A stretch of DNA of 64,000 nt from Mycteria americana (GCF_035582795.1 NC_134370.1:49339501-49403500); one strand, 5' to 3'; counted from the first letter of the stretch, positions 12,285-25,100 are shown. Program-made: numbers and translations. Notes: generated by a model from the sequence alone, not told the origin.

Positions 12285-12312
<28 letters not shown>
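12285..12312 (+). repeat. A28 homopolymer
   Basis: Uninterrupted run of 28 A following GTTTTCTTT. No AATAAA signal or retrogene sequence is recognisable upstream, so it is best read as a simple repeat and not a poly(A) tail. Confidence 0.9.
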
Positions 12313-12314
<2 letters not shown>

Positions 12315-13830
12315 CAGTCATTTTAATCACTTGCCTAAGATTTGGGTCAACTCCAGCTACTTGGCTTTGGATAATAACTCTCCCAAGCTTCCTTGAGCTA
12401 GTCTTGTGAAGCATTGGTGTTATCAGGACACTTGAAATGGATGGGAGGTGCACTGACATGGCAGCCAGCTGGCCTGCAGGATGAACGGCTGCTTGCAAAG
12501 TGATGGAAAGTTACATTTTTCTCAGTCTGAGCCAATTCTATTCCTGTAACTGGCCTTGGCTGTGACTTCGGCTTCCCCACGGCTCATCGGATGCTCTCCC
12601 TGTGACACGCTCACCTGGGGGCCTGTTGCACAGGCTTTGGGTTGAGACAGCAGGATCCCTTGCTCTGGGCAGCCCTCCGGGCTCAGGGCCGATCTTTCAG
12701 AGGAGTTCAAGACCTCTGAATTCCACTTCTTGCACATTTAAAGGCCAAAGGAGACAATTCATGACCCACTGGTCTGGCCTGCTCTGCAACAGAAGCCAGA
12801 AATCGTCCACTGCTGATTTCTTTGTCAAGTGCAGTAACTCTTGGCACACTTGAGCACATGGTTCCCAAAGACATGGGAGCTGCAGGGTCTTGGCTCTGCT
12901 GGCAGGCAGGAGAGGTGTCTGTTGAAGCTGAAGAGGGGCAGCCATCTGTTCCTAGCTGGGGCATTTGGAGTGATTCTTTGAGTAAGGATGCTCCTGAAGC
13001 ACCTGGGCTGGCTGGTGCTGCTGGCACGCTGCTCTAGTGGGGGGCTGCACAGGGCAAAGCAGTCTGTTTGCACGAGGGATCATGGACACTGCCCTGGGCT
13101 GGTCCTAGTGACTGAGTGTTCAAATATCTAACACATGGTACATCCAAGCAAATGGGTCATGCTGCAGGAGGTGGTTACAGTGGCTGTAAATTCCTACAGG
13201 CAGGAAACACCCTGGGTTTGGAGGGGCTTGGGTGTTAATTCATTGAGTTAACTTTTACAAAAGGTTCTACCAGCTGCAGGGACGTGAGCATGATGCCATT
13301 TGTGCCTTCCAGTGAGTGAGCAGGCTAGTCTCCCTGGTGCCCAGCACCCTGCAGTGCTGCAGTCCTGTTCAGGGATGCCCTCCCACCCATCACTGCCATT
13401 CCCTCTGCTCAGGTAGAAATGCCCCCTCCAGTCGCAGCCCCTCTGCAGTTGTGCTCATGACCCAACATGCTGAATTATTGACGAAAGCCAATGCCTGTGC
13501 TGGTTGGCACAGTGTGCTGTGACTTTGACATCCCCTCTCAGTGCACCCTCCTGCCTTTGTGTTGGCTGGAGCACAGTTAATCCCTTTCTCCTTGTCTTGC
13601 ATGTGTGTCAGCTCATCTCATCTCTGCTCTTGCCTTGTCTTCCTCTGCTTCCCCTTCCCCTCGGCCACTTCCAGGAGGTGACTGCCTCTGGGCTTGGTGC
13701 CTTGGGCTGGGATAGGTCTATGCCAGCTCCTATCAAGAGCCATCCCCTTCTCTGCATGGCTGAACACAGCATGGTACATCCCTAGACCTGCAAGGAAAAG
13801 GTCCTGGTGCCCCTCATCAGCCAATGAGCT

Positions 13831-13850
13831 CCTGGTGCCATGGCACCAGG
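13831..13850. repeat. 20-bp perfect palindrome
   Basis: CCTGGTGCCATGGCACCAGG reads the same on both strands, with no spacer. Part of its arm (CCTGGTGC) also occurs just upstream at 13803-13810. Confidence 0.9.
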
Positions 13851-15049
13851 GAAGAGTGGGAGTGCAGGGCATGGCTGGCTCATCCGTGCAGGCATGCTGG
13901 GTTTTGGCCAGTGCTAAAAGTTGGCTGTTCCTTCCGGGTGAGGAGGAGGAGGAAGGAGCAGTGCTGGGTGGAAAGCCCTGGTGAGCTGGGCTTGGTGTGG
14001 ATGTGGGAGGAGGAAGGGAGCAGTACTGGCTGCTCCCAGGAGGAGCCACAGGAGCTGTCACCCTGTGTGACCCCCTCTTTGGCAGCTGCAGCCAGCTTGG
14101 CTGTCATGGGCAGTGAAGATGGACGAGCAGATATCAGGGCTTGTTTTGCCACCAGGAACTGCTTGATGGTCTAGACAACTGCCTTGCTGGTCTGTGCTGT
14201 GTGTAGACCTGGCAAGGCTTGGTCGGGGGGAGCTTCATTTCTGGGGAGCAGATCCCTTGGGTTTGCTTCAGCTGGGTGCTGTCCTGGTGGTGGTGGTGCA
14301 GTTTGTCACGCTAGGATTCTGCTAACTGGACCAAGCTTCAATATCCAATGGGCTTGCATCCCCTCCAAACAGGGCAAGTCTCACACCCTCTCTGGCACTG
14401 AGCAGAGCAGGTTGTTACTGGTTCCCACTTGCCCCAGGTGCCCAGAGATGTCCTGGCCCTGCCCCACAGGGCAGTAGGTGGAAGGAAGGACTTGTTTTCC
14501 CATCTTGATCCCTCATGGCTGAGACTTCATGGAGCCTTTCACCCAGAGGTGAAGTTGCTCACCGTGACCACCTTTAGCAGCTGCTTCTCTGCATTGTGGG
14601 TTGTAAATGTCCCCTTAATTTAGTGCCTGCAGTGCACTAAAGCAGGAACCTTAGCACAGCCCCTGCATAATAACTGAAGGGGCTCTAGTTCCTTTGCTCT
14701 GACACAAGGCTGCTCTTTTTGACTGCTGTAGCCCCAGTGGATGATGTCTCCCTTACCCCTGGGTGCCTCTGCCCCATCCCTGCTGTGTGCCGCAGCCAGG
14801 TCTGCTCCTGGAGATGACGGGAGGGGCTGGTGCCTCTGCCACCTCTGCACTTGGGATGAGGGCAGGAGTGGACCAGGAGCAGCAGCAGGATCCTGCCCCT
14901 GGGGTCAGAGATGCAGCAGGGCTCCCTGCATGGCTCTGGGGTCCTGCCCCATCCCCATCTGAGCAGGCAGCAAGCTGGTCACTGAAGCACCATGTTCCTC
15001 CTCGTTTGCACCAGACTGCACCTCTGCCCCAACACTGAGCCTCCCCACA

Positions 15050-15440
15050 ACTCACTTTTGAAAGATAACTCCCTGTTAAATAGAGATATTTAGCCTAATC
15101 TGGCCAGGCAGGTCAGTCCAGGCAGTAATGCACTTGCTTCCCGAATGTTTCATTTCTTTTGGCTAAACTTACTAGTGAAAGGTGTGTTTTCCTCCATCAC
15201 AGAAGAGAATAACAGCTCCGACCTTGAGGAGAGAAATGATGAGGGTTCAGAGTTTTCTTTCCTTTTTTGTTGCTATTTTTCTTGCAAAATATTCAAGTTG
15301 AGAGGGATTTTTTGCTTAAACAATTTATGCCCAGTGGATAGATTTATTCCGTTCAGCTGCCAGCCACAAGAAAGCCCTGTTATTCCCTGTGGCATGGCTT
15401 TTTTTCCTCAATACTCATAAATACTCTTTTCTAAATCTGA
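15050..15440. other. AT-rich island (candidate conserved noncoding element)
   Basis: AT-rich block with ATATTTAGCCTAATC, AAACAATTTATG and CTCATAAATACTC. The plus frame from 15145 to 15420 is open; after the acceptor-like CCTCCATCACAG it reads EENNSSDLEERNDEGSEF, an acidic stretch. No usable donor follows, so I do not call an exon. Confidence 0.25.
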
Positions 15441-18300
15441 GTTTCTGCTCCTTGCAAACATGAGGGACCAGGTACTCCTGCCCTGTTCCTGATACTGGAT
15501 GTGCCTCCTTGTAGCCACCTTGCCTCCTTTGCTGGCTTGGCCCTAGGTACCCCGAGTGGTGCTCAGGACCGGCTGCTAAATCTCTCTCTGTCTCCCCACG
15601 CCTGATCCCATTCTGCTCCCTCGTTATTTCCGTCTCTCAGGGATAAAGGCTGTGTAAAAATTGCTTTTTTTTTTGGAATGTCCTGGCACCAAGAGGTGCT
15701 TTGTAGGCAGCACTTCCAAACCCCACCTGGCCACTACCTCCCACGCCTCTGCTCCCAGCCAACACCCTGCTGTCCTGGCTTTTAGCAGGAACTGGGCAAA
15801 AAATGGATTTCCAGGCTGGCTGGGTGGTTTAGCATCATTCCTTCAAGGGAGAAGGGGAAAAGTGAAGGTTTGGTTCTGAATGATTTATTTGAATGAATGT
15901 GGCAGAAATGCAAAGTGAGTGTTTGAGCTTGACAGCAGAGTTTGTTTGCATTGGGGGTAGAAAAAAAAATGAGGAGATTCTTAAAATGAAAAGTGGGCTC
16001 AGAGAGGGAGGAAAAAAGGGAGACGTTTTCTCTTAAACACATCAAAACTGGCCATTTTTAATGCTGACTGATCACTTAATATTCTTTTCTGAAACACTGT
16101 TCCACATGCAAGGCACGTTTGCCAGGGCTGGGATCGCTGCAGCTGCGTGGCTCACCGGCAAGTTTGGCTGTGGTAGCTCCGGAGCTGGCATGGCACCACC
16201 TGCCTGCCAGCCCCTCGCACCACTCGTGTCTGCCTCAGTTTCCCTTCCCTCACCTGCACTCCATGCAGCTCATCCATGAGGTCTGGGGAGCCCCAACTGC
16301 CTTATCTCATTCCTGCTGGGGTGGGCTATTGTAGGGGATCCATGTGCTGCTGCAGCTCCCTTGCTCAATAGATTTAATTGAGGTCTGGACTGAGATCTCC
16401 AAACTCATTGCAGTAGTGAGCCTGAGACGTAGCATCCCTTCATCCCTTCCCTGATGGGCAGCTTGCTGGCTCTCTCTAGTGCTTTTAATTTCTTTAGAGC
16501 TCAGATTTTCAGCCTCCTCACCTCTCTGCTACAGCAATGTTCTAGGAACAGATGGGCTTAATTTCCGATTGCCACCCCCTGAACTTGGGAGGAGGTTTGA
16601 GTTTGGAGCAAGCTGCCTCTTATTCCACGTGACTCCATCTGGCAGACTCCTGCCTGTGGGCAGCCAGGTCTGCCCTGCCCCTGCGGACACATAGCCTCCT
16701 ACTGAGGACCCGGCAAATACCCCTCTTTGTGCCGAGGAGGGCTCTCTGAAGTAAGATTTTTCTCCCTTAGCAGATAAATCTATCTCCGTGTTACCTTAGC
16801 AGTAGCAATGGCTGAGCATCATCTTACGGCTTGATACTGTTGAGATGCTTAGTCTAAGCTTCATCTAATCCTCTTTCATCTAGCAATCGGGCTAGTGATC
16901 TCGTAAAAACAGGTTTTCTGACACCAGCCTCGGCATTTTGTGGTGTGTGCTTGTGCTGGAAGGGTAATGCTCCTGCAGTATCTCAGTGCCACTGCCCCTG
17001 AACTGAGCCAGAGGCAAAAGGGAAAAGAAAATGAACCTAAGTTTCTAACATGAGCTCTGTACCTGACTTGTGGATTTCAGGTTTAGGTGTCAGCTCCTGT
17101 TTTCATAGGATTTTGTGGCATGTGATTTCCTTAACCTGGCTTCTTGTGGAACACAAACCAGATTTTTATAACCATGACTTTGGGTTGGATTAAAGGTTTG
17201 GGGGGTTTTTTTTGAGAACATCCTCCTGAATCTGACCCATTTTGCTCCTCTCTGCTGCACACTGCCAGTGCACCCCAGAACTCTGGCAGCTCTTCAGGGA
17301 GTGATAGGAGTCGCAGTGCTTGGCAAGGAAATGCAGGCTCTCAGGTCAGCACCGAGGGGTAATTTGGGAGAGGAAGAGAAGGAAGGATTAAAGCAAATTT
17401 AAAATATTTCCATTCCCTTCCCTGTGTTGAGGCCCTGAATTCAAGGCAGAACTGGGGGCTGCTGGACTTTGCTCATGCTTGAAAATGCTTGGACTGTGAA
17501 CTTTGCAATCAAAACCTGATTCCTGCTTGCGGAAGGTGGGAGCCTTGTGTGTGTGGTTCAACAGGCTCGTTGCCCTCCAGCATTGCAATGTCACCTAGAC
17601 ACCCAGCTGGGGGACAGGCCTTGGAGTGTAGGGATGGAGTGACCTGGCTGTGGTCCTGGCACAAGGCAGTGGCAGAGACTAGCGCCCAGGACCACCCTCC
17701 CAAGGCCTCAGGACATGGGAGAGGGGTCATGGGGTTTGCTGCCAGTAAGATCTGATCAGCCCCGAGCTGGTTACCAGCTGGTGGTTAGAGCTCATCCCTG
17801 GAATCTGACTTTGGCCAGCTCTGGGATGAACATCATCGCTCCTTGAGCAAGAGGAGTCAGGTGGGCAAAGCCTTCCTTGATGACCATCTGCCAATGCTGC
17901 TGTGGTGTGGGCTAGCTGCGATGATCGATGGCGGTTGGAGGGAGTGAGCAACCCCTCCTGGACATGCTCTCCAGCAGGGCAGGTCCCTCAGCTTGGGTTT
18001 GCTGCTAGCGTGATACTTCAGGAGTCCTCCTGCTTATCTCTTGTGTGGCCACTGGCGCAGAAAGACCTGTGCTAGTGAGCAGTTGGGCAAGTGGACCTTG
18101 AGAGCAGGGCAAGAGGAGATGAAAACTGTTGCATGGGGCAGAGTGTGGTGTCAGGTCTGTTCCCTGACACCAGCAGCTGCTTGCTGCTACCACCTTGCCC
18201 TAATCCCTTAACTGTGCTTGGCCTCAGCCCCCAAAACCTCCTTCCTTTTCTGCCCAAATTGGATGTTTCTCTCTCCAGCACCTTCTCACGCTCTCCCCAT
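15440..18300. other. Unique noncoding DNA, no gene seen
   Basis: Mixed composition, with a moderately AT-rich patch at 15880-16090. No recognised gene or repeat. Confidence 0.45.
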
Positions 18301-18315
18301 CCTCCTGTCTTGCAG

Positions 18316-18486
18316 GGCTGCGTGTCCAGGGCTGAGCGAGGTGCCCCGCTGTTCCGCGTTGGGTCCCATGAGACAGGCAGGACCACCCTGTCCTTCCCGC
18401 CCGGGGCTGCAGCACCCCCCTCTCCCTCTGCTGCGCAGGAAGCCCCTCCAGCACCTGAAACGAAGCTGCAGAGGTCTGCTGCCACG
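18316..18486 (+). CDS. Candidate internal coding exon, 57 codons, unidentified gene
   Basis: The segment is preceded by a pyrimidine-rich tract ending in TCCTGTCTTGCAG and followed by a consensus donor, ACG|GTAAGT. It is 171 bases long, exactly 57 codons, and open in the frame that starts at its first base, so it would be a symmetric phase 0-0 exon. The translation begins GCVSRAERGAPLFRVGSHE and ends PAPETKLQRSAAT. The middle is low-complexity, rich in Pro, Ala and Ser, as in disordered linkers. CpG is denser inside the segment than in its flanks. I see no known domain and cannot name a gene. A second plus frame is also open, so the frame is not proven. Chance pairing of splice-like signals in GC-rich DNA remains a real alternative. 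I found no neighbouring exon of equal quality. Confidence 0.3.
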
Positions 18487-18734
18487 GTAAGTCCCCTTTT
18501 GCTTTCCTTTCCTGTGCCACTTCTCTGCAGAAGGACATGCTACAGGGTTCGCTTCCCTGTTTGCTCCACGTGCATCTCCCCGCTGCAGCAGGATGCACAG
18601 TGTGGGGTGTGTACGCAGGCCTGCAAAAAAGGCGTTGAGTGAACAGCTTATGCACCGAATAATTCAGGTTTCAGTCAACAGAAACAGCTCACGAATTCAG
18701 GTTGTATTTAGCAAGTGGTTTTGGCTGGGGAAAA

Positions 18735-18990
18735 AAGTGAAACACTGAAAAGTTTCATTTTGACATTTTCAAAATGAAACCTTTCAGCCATCTGTTTCGA
18801 GATGACATTTCATTTTGCATTTTTTCTAGGTTTTTTTCAGTGTGGCGGGGGGAAGCCACCTACAAACAAAATGAAAGCTTCGCTTCAGACCAAACAAAAT
18901 GTTTCCTTCAGCCCCAGATTATTACTGGGGTTTTAAAATTTGGCAAAAAAAAAATACTTCAGTCACCCTGAATTACTTTCTTTTCTCAAT
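18735..18990. repeat. Palindrome-rich AT repeat fragment
   Basis: The core is a 19-bp-arm inverted repeat: 18745-18763 (CTGAAAAGTTTCATTTTGA) and 18769-18787 (TCAAAATGAAACCTTTCAG), one mismatch, 5-nt loop. The following 200 bases repeat TTTCATTTTG and AAAATGAAA words. This looks like a remnant of an old amniote interspersed repeat that ends in an A10 run near 18950. Family not identified. Confidence 0.6.
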
Positions 18991-18999
18991 TTGGCCACC

Positions 19000-21295
19000 G
19001 AAACAAAAACCAAGCAAACACACACATCCACCCCCCTTGTTTTCCCAGCCCAAATCCTCAGAATATGTTGCTGTTGGGGTTGAAAGCTGGAGGAATGGGT
19101 GCTACACCAGGGTTGCTGGGCTGGTGGGCAGCACCAGGGAGCTTGGGCAGCCACAGCAGGCAGGAGGAGGGAGCCTTGTCCGCAGCGCAGAGAGCGGGGA
19201 GGTGGTGGCTGCAAAACCTGCAGGGTTATTTGCTTTGTGTGTGTGAGGGAGTCGGAGCTGCGAGGCACGTACTACACATCATTGGGTTTTTTTGAGTGAG
19301 AGCTTGGGAAGAGCCTGCGGTGGCAGAACATGTTGTACCAATGACTTCAGGGATGGCAGGAGAGATTCTGTGGGACCTAATTTTAGCTACAGCAAAAATC
19401 TTGTGCCTGTGAGGAGAGGACGCTGTGCTGAGCCCACCTGGGAGCCAGCAACCTCCTGGGAATGGGATGGAGCCCTAAGGCTGTAGGGGTGGCCACTGGC
19501 ACTGGTACCCAGACCTGTGCTGGCTGCTGCTGGGTGCCATGGGTGCATGGCAGGTCTCACCCAGCCCCGTTTGCTCCCCACAGCACCTGTGCCTGTTATC
19601 TCAGTGCTTTCCCTGTCCAGTGTTTGAGAAAGTCCAGCTTATGGGGGAATCAATGTGACACTGAAAGGACCTTCTGGTCTGCCTGGAAAGTGTTTGCAGC
19701 TGGGCTTGTCCTGCACTGGAGAAGCCCCTCTGGGGAAGGAGCCTGCTGGGCTGGGGAGGGAGGAGAGCAGGAAAGGGCTGGGGAAACAGCAAGGAGGGAA
19801 GGGAGACAGGTGGCTGGTTGCATGGCCAAAACATGGAAGTGAAGGGTTCAAACATGTCTGCTTGGTTTGGGGTCAGAAGATGTAGCAAAGTCATGGGAAT
19901 GAGGGAGAAACCCCATCTCCCAGCAGCATCCTGGCTTGCAGAAGAGCAGCAGTTGGGCACCGTGAGGGCCACAAGCTGCTGATGCAAGGCAGAGGAACGG
20001 TGCCTTGTGGTGAACAAAAGCCTACCCGTGGGGCTGCAGAAGAAGCCTGCATGGGCTCCTCTTGACCCCTTAATGACAAGGAGGAGATGCTCTGACCATA
20101 CTTGCCAAATCCCATCACTGTGAGCACCTAGGTAGCCCTTCTATTGTGCTCTCAGCTGAAAGCTGAAGCTACCTAATTAAAGAAAGAGGCTGCAATTCTC
20201 ATTTACTACACCCTCCCCACCCCCATTTTATCCCAAATGTGACCTTACCAACAGTCACATCGCAGGACTGCTGGATGTGGAGGCATGTGCTGGAAGGGAG
20301 ATTGCTGTGCTTGGTGGGGGCTGCCAGACTCCTCCCTGGTGTGGGGCTGTACCTGCCCCATGATGGCTCATGCCCTTCATCAGGAAGGAGGAATGGAGGG
20401 CTGAATTGTAGCAGGAGAGTAGGAGAGACCCAAAATCGTGCCATAAACAAAATCTGTGCAGCAGTGCGGGGGGGCTGCAGGAGCGCATCCTCTTGCTGAT
20501 TTCCTAGGAGGAGTGTGCTGCTGGCACATCCCCGGCCCCCAGCAGCCTGGGCGCACAGGACTCCCACTCCAGCAGAAAGGCTTAAAGTACAAAGAGTACC
20601 AGGCAGGTGTCTCGGTATGTGGTGGGACAGCAGGTGTTTGATATCCATTCTCGTGTGCTCCCTGTGCTTTTGTCAGCACTAGCTCCCTGCTGAAGTGTTA
20701 CAGGGTTGCTGCCTTTGTCGCAGAGGCAAAAGTTGGCTTTTTGGAGCTATGTGAGATCAGAAGGGATCAAGGGTTGTTGCAGATCTGAAATCAGTGTCTG
20801 CCCTTATTTGGAGGGGAGCCAGTTATGCCTGAGCCTCTGTCTGCTGTTTTGCAGCTGGCTGTGAACCCAGGGTGTGCAAGGGGCGGTGCTGGGGAGGGTG
20901 GTAGGTCCTTGTCCCTGTGGCCTCCGTGCCAAGGGATCCTTGCGGTGTGCCCATTCCGGAGCACAGCTCAGCTGCTGCTTCTTAGAGCAGGGACCAGCCT
21001 CTGGGATGTGGGGTAGATGCACGGAGGCAGAGCTCGTGGGGCTGTATGTTCCTATGCATGATGTGGGCCTGGAAGAAGGTGGTGGTTGTCCCTGGGCAGG
21101 AGGTGGGTTGGAGGAAGGGGGTTTATCCCACAGGGAATCCCTCCAGCCTGGTTTGGGAGGGATGGAAGGGTCTTTCCCCAGGCCCCTACTGGAAGCCCCT
21201 GAAACCTGCTGAATCACTTACCTCTGTTTTTGCACTTCTTATTCCCATATTCCATTCTCTTTCTCTGTTTTCATCTCTCCCTCTCTTTTTTTGTT
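19000..21295. other. GC-rich unique DNA, no gene seen
   Basis: G exceeds C on the plus strand in parts, for example around 21061-21120. Open frames up to 149 codons, none with family resemblance. Confidence 0.45.
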
Positions 21296-21299
21296 CCCC

Positions 21300-21480
21300 C
21301 TTCACCTTTATCAGTAGCTAATGAAACAGGCAGGGAGAAACCCAATTCGTACAGTAATTAAATTTACTTAGTGGGTATTCAGCTGGAGTAATGAGAAGTT
21401 TAATTCAATGATTAGTTTTTTCTTTCATTAATTAAAAATGGAACAATGGTGCAGTTACAGTGGGCTGCATTGATCCTCCT
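21300..21480. other. AT-rich island with dense TAAT cores
   Basis: Contains GTAGCTAATGAAAC, ACAGTAATTAAATTTAC, GGAGTAATGAG, GTTTAATTC, ATGATTAG and CATTAATTAAAAATGG within 180 bases. Homeodomain-type cores recur at short intervals, which makes this one of the strongest enhancer-like blocks here by motif content. Confidence 0.35.
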
Positions 21481-21824
21481 TGTGGAAAGCTGCTGATGGA
21501 GGAGGAGGAGGAAGGAAGGCTTCTCATTTTCTCTATCCTCCCTGGATGCTCTCCCCACACACAGATGCATTTATTGTCCCCTGTCTCTCAGTTGACTCCC
21601 CTGCCCAGGTGTCCCTGAGATTCTGGGTAAGGGGTGCTTGGGGCAATGATGGAGGAGAGTGGTGGAACAGCCCCCCCCCAAGGTCCTCTCCCCAATCTGT
21701 CCCCAGAAGCAGCCTTTCAGCTTAAAAAGGGATTTGAAATATTTGCTGTGGGTGGAAGATTGAAAAGCAGGTCCCAGCCCACAAGAAGTTTGGGGTGGGA
21801 GAGTTGTTTTCCTTCCTAGCTAAA

Positions 21825-22190
21825 CAGACTTTGATCCATTTAAATACCTTAAATTCATAAACATGTTTGTAGTCTTTTAAAATAAGTGATGTGTGAAAGC
21901 AAAAATAAATAAATAAACCAAATAAGTTGTTTCCCATTTTCAATGCTTTCTGCAGGCTCTTGAACAATGTTAGGACCTCAGATGTCCTTTGAAGCATGGT
22001 TGGGCAGGTTATGTTCCCCTAAAGCAGAGGCATTGGTTTGCTCCTAGTTTTTATATGGAAGGTTTATTTTGGTAGCTTTGGGGATCATTGTAAGATCTCC
22101 TAAGTATATGAGTTCATAAGGAGGTCTAGTCAATAATGGGAATAAAAAACCCCACAACAAACAATGAACTATTAATTGGTATTATAGATC
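21825..22190. other. AT-rich island (candidate conserved noncoding element)
   Basis: About 365 AT-rich bases with CCATTTAAATACC, (AAAT)n-like AAAATAAATAAATAAAC at 21901-21917, and CTATTAATTGGTATTATAG. Flanks are GC-rich. Confidence 0.25.
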
Positions 22191-25100
22191 CAGTCTGTGC
22201 AAGGAGCTATGTGCATAAGGGGGCTGGCTCAGGTGGCTGGGCAGGAAAGCAAGCACTGCATCCCCCCTCGCCTGTGTCCTCTCTGCTCCATGTGTCTTCC
22301 AAGTCATCTGTTTCTCTGCTGCTGTTGTGGGGACCGTGTGACGTGTGACTAGCCAAGGGCTGGGGGCAGTGAGCACCCAGGTTTGAAGCTAGTACGTGCC
22401 AAGGGCACTCAACACCTCTGGAAATGAGATGTTTTTGCTTTTCTTGAGTGTCCTTTGGTTATCTCCGATAACTGCTTTGGAAAAGCTAGCAGCCAGGAGA
22501 GAGGTTCCTGGCTAGCCCAGCACTGTGCCCCTGTGCTGGGAAGGGCAGGCAGAGTCCTGCAGCGGGGCTGGAGTCCCTCCAGCAGTGCTCAAGTCTCCTG
22601 AGGCTCCTCCGTGCCCCCCCGCTTGTGGAGCTACTCGGGATTCAGAGAAATAATTATTTGATTCCAAAAAAGGAGGAATATGTCCTCCTGCCTTGACCTT
22701 GTCCCCTGAAACAGTGAAAATTGTGATGGAAAATGGTTTCTGGCAGGAGAAAAGGTGAATGTGGGACACTGCTTGCCACACGTGGCAGGAGAGTCACAGC
22801 CATGGCACCTGCGCTGCCCCTCTCCAGCACATACCTCTGCTGTGGCAGCAGCGGGGAGGTGAGCCTGAGGCTGGGACATGGTTGATTTGGGCACTCTGGT
22901 GCTGGCAGCCTGACCAGGCTGTGCTGCCTCCCATGCGTGGGGCAGCTGCGGTGTGGGGCAGCTGGGTTTAGGGAGCATCCCCTACCTGCCAGGATGGCAG
23001 CACAAGGTGAGGCTGCGGGAGGGCAGGGTAAGATGGGGTCACTGTCCCTGTGCACTCCTTGGCCGGACTGGAGCTCCTGGCATCTGGCAGGGCCCAACCT
23101 GTTGTCCCCAGGGAGGTGCGATGATACGTTCCTCTGGACAGTGTTTTGGGCTGTCCCTGGCTGTAACACAGCATCTCCAAATCCCAGTACATCTATGGGA
23201 GGACTCTCAAACACCCCAGGTCCATGGGATGCAGTGTCCCCTAGCCAGAGCCTCGTGTCGCATCGCTGGGGTCCTGAGCTGCGAGACCCTTTGGCAGCTC
23301 TGGGCTTTAGTGGTGTTTTGCAATTCTTGTCCTGTGTGAAGTATTTTATTGCTCTGCATGACCTGGAGTCACCAAGGCTGGGGTACAGGGCTGCAGCCAG
23401 GACCAAGGCCTGGGTCTGAGCTGCCCTGGCAGTGCTGCCCACCTGGGGAGGCTTACTGAGGGCGGTGCGAGCCCATGCTGGCCAGCGAGGGCTATCCGGC
23501 CTTGTAGACAGCTACAGCACTGTTTTACAACAGTGTTTTTCAGAGAGCTTTTGCATGCATGTGTTTCTTGAGAGATCACTACAAATGATTCCCAAGTGCT
23601 CTGGCCCAAATCTGTCCCAGTAGCTGTCAGCAGATCAATGCTCTGCTAAGTACAGGCCTGCTCTATTTCCATGGGAAAATGGCTTCTATTAAGCAGTTCA
23701 TTTTGGTCCTTTCAGCAGCAGGTCTACTAAATTTTGGTAGTTGTGTTTTTCTGTCTGTTGCAGCCTGATTTATAGCTTTTAAATATCAGTTCAGATGAAG
23801 ATTAAGCTCAGCTGAGCTCTGGTTTTGGGAGGGAGTGGGGAAAAGCATTCACAGCTTTTTAATTTCTCTCCCGTTTGCCTCTCAAATGCCAGGTTTAAAG
23901 CCCTAATTGTGGTATCATTTTGCCCACAGTGCATGAGTGGAAAGCAGAGGAGAGGCCAAAGCCCAGCACGCCCCTGGCATCTGATCCCCCAGCATCCTGC
24001 CTTCATCTGACCTGGGTAGGTGGCACACGAGCTCGGGTGCTGTTGGATTGCTGAGCATATGACACTCGTGTGCCTTGCTCGTGCTGAGTCCAGGACTGGA
24101 CTGGCTTCTGCTGCTATAAGCATGGTAGAAATGCCTTCCCTCTGTAGGCCAGGGCTGCTACCCAGCCCTCCTGGGGTGTAAGGCAATGCAGCTTTCAAAC
24201 AGGATCTGGGGCAGGTGCTTCCTGCGTGCCTGGAAAAGGTAGGAAATGTTCAATCCATCATGCCTGCACAGGGGAGGGTTTTAACCGGGGCCGGGGCGGA
24301 AGCGGGGAAGGCATCCAAAATGAATATTTGGACAGTGGCACTGTTGAGAAAGGGGGGCTTTGTCATGGGGCCATATGGCTCTGCTTAAGCAGGTGGGTTT
24401 GCTCCAAGTTGTATTGCATCGGTTCGGGGCAAATGCTGCCTGCATGGAGTGAACCAGCACGGACAGCCGAACACTGCAGCCTGGGGGATGCTGGGCAGAA
24501 ATAGTTTCATCTTCCAGGAGAGGGCAGGCGAGAGGGTCCTCAAAAGGCAGTGTTTTCCGAGATGTCTCTATTACTGTTGGGCCTGCGCACTCGCCACCGA
24601 CTCGGCCTCCTTCCAGTGCTCTCACCGGGACAGTTAAAAGGGATGGGAGCAGGTTTCAGTTTGTACTGTACATACAAATCCTCAGCTGAAATCTGTGAAC
24701 TGTCAGTTTGATGCAGGCAACGCATGAGACAGCAAACATCAGAGCTGACTGGGCTGAGGCAATTTCCCAGGATGTCAGTCCTCAGGAGAGAACAAAGGGA
24801 TCTCTCTGTGAAGAGCACAATTCAGTTTCCTAATAAAAAAAAAAAATTAGGATGATTCAAGCATCTTTTATATTCCAGAGCTGGGGAGGGGAGTTGTTCA
24901 AATTGGATGTTGTCCAAGGTGGTATGACATAGCGGGGTGTGCTGTGATCTTGGTGCCACTGGGAGGGACACCTCTGCTTGGGGCAGAGTGCAGGGGCTCA
25001 CCTGGGACTGCCCGGGAGGCAGCTTCCTGCACCCATGTCAGGTTCAGAGAAAAGGCAATCAAAACAGTGAGGCAGAACTGGCTTTCACACTCAGGCACAT

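Larger units (their letters stand above)
11060..15040. other. GC-rich unique DNA, no gene seen
   Basis: Noncoding in appearance. Besides the G-quadruplex motif it holds the poly(A) run at 12285-12312 and the palindrome at 13831-13850. The line 13561-13620 has 9 A and 22 T, so the plus-strand T excess persists locally. Confidence 0.45.

Noticed and set aside
12285..12312. Poly(A) tail of a processed retrogene.
   Set aside because: No AATAAA or gene-like sequence precedes the A-run, and no target-site duplication was seen.
15145..15420. Open frame with an acidic stretch after an acceptor-like site.
   Set aside because: No donor follows, and the rest of the frame is Phe/Cys-rich, as expected from translated T-rich DNA.
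22448..22480. CTTTGGTTATCT resembles the start of mature miR-9.
   Set aside because: The match stops after 12 bases and the opposite arm of the miR-9 hairpin is absent.
22654..23442. 262-codon open frame on the minus strand.
   Set aside because: Begins with GTG, has no family resemblance, and lies in GC-rich DNA with several frames open at once.
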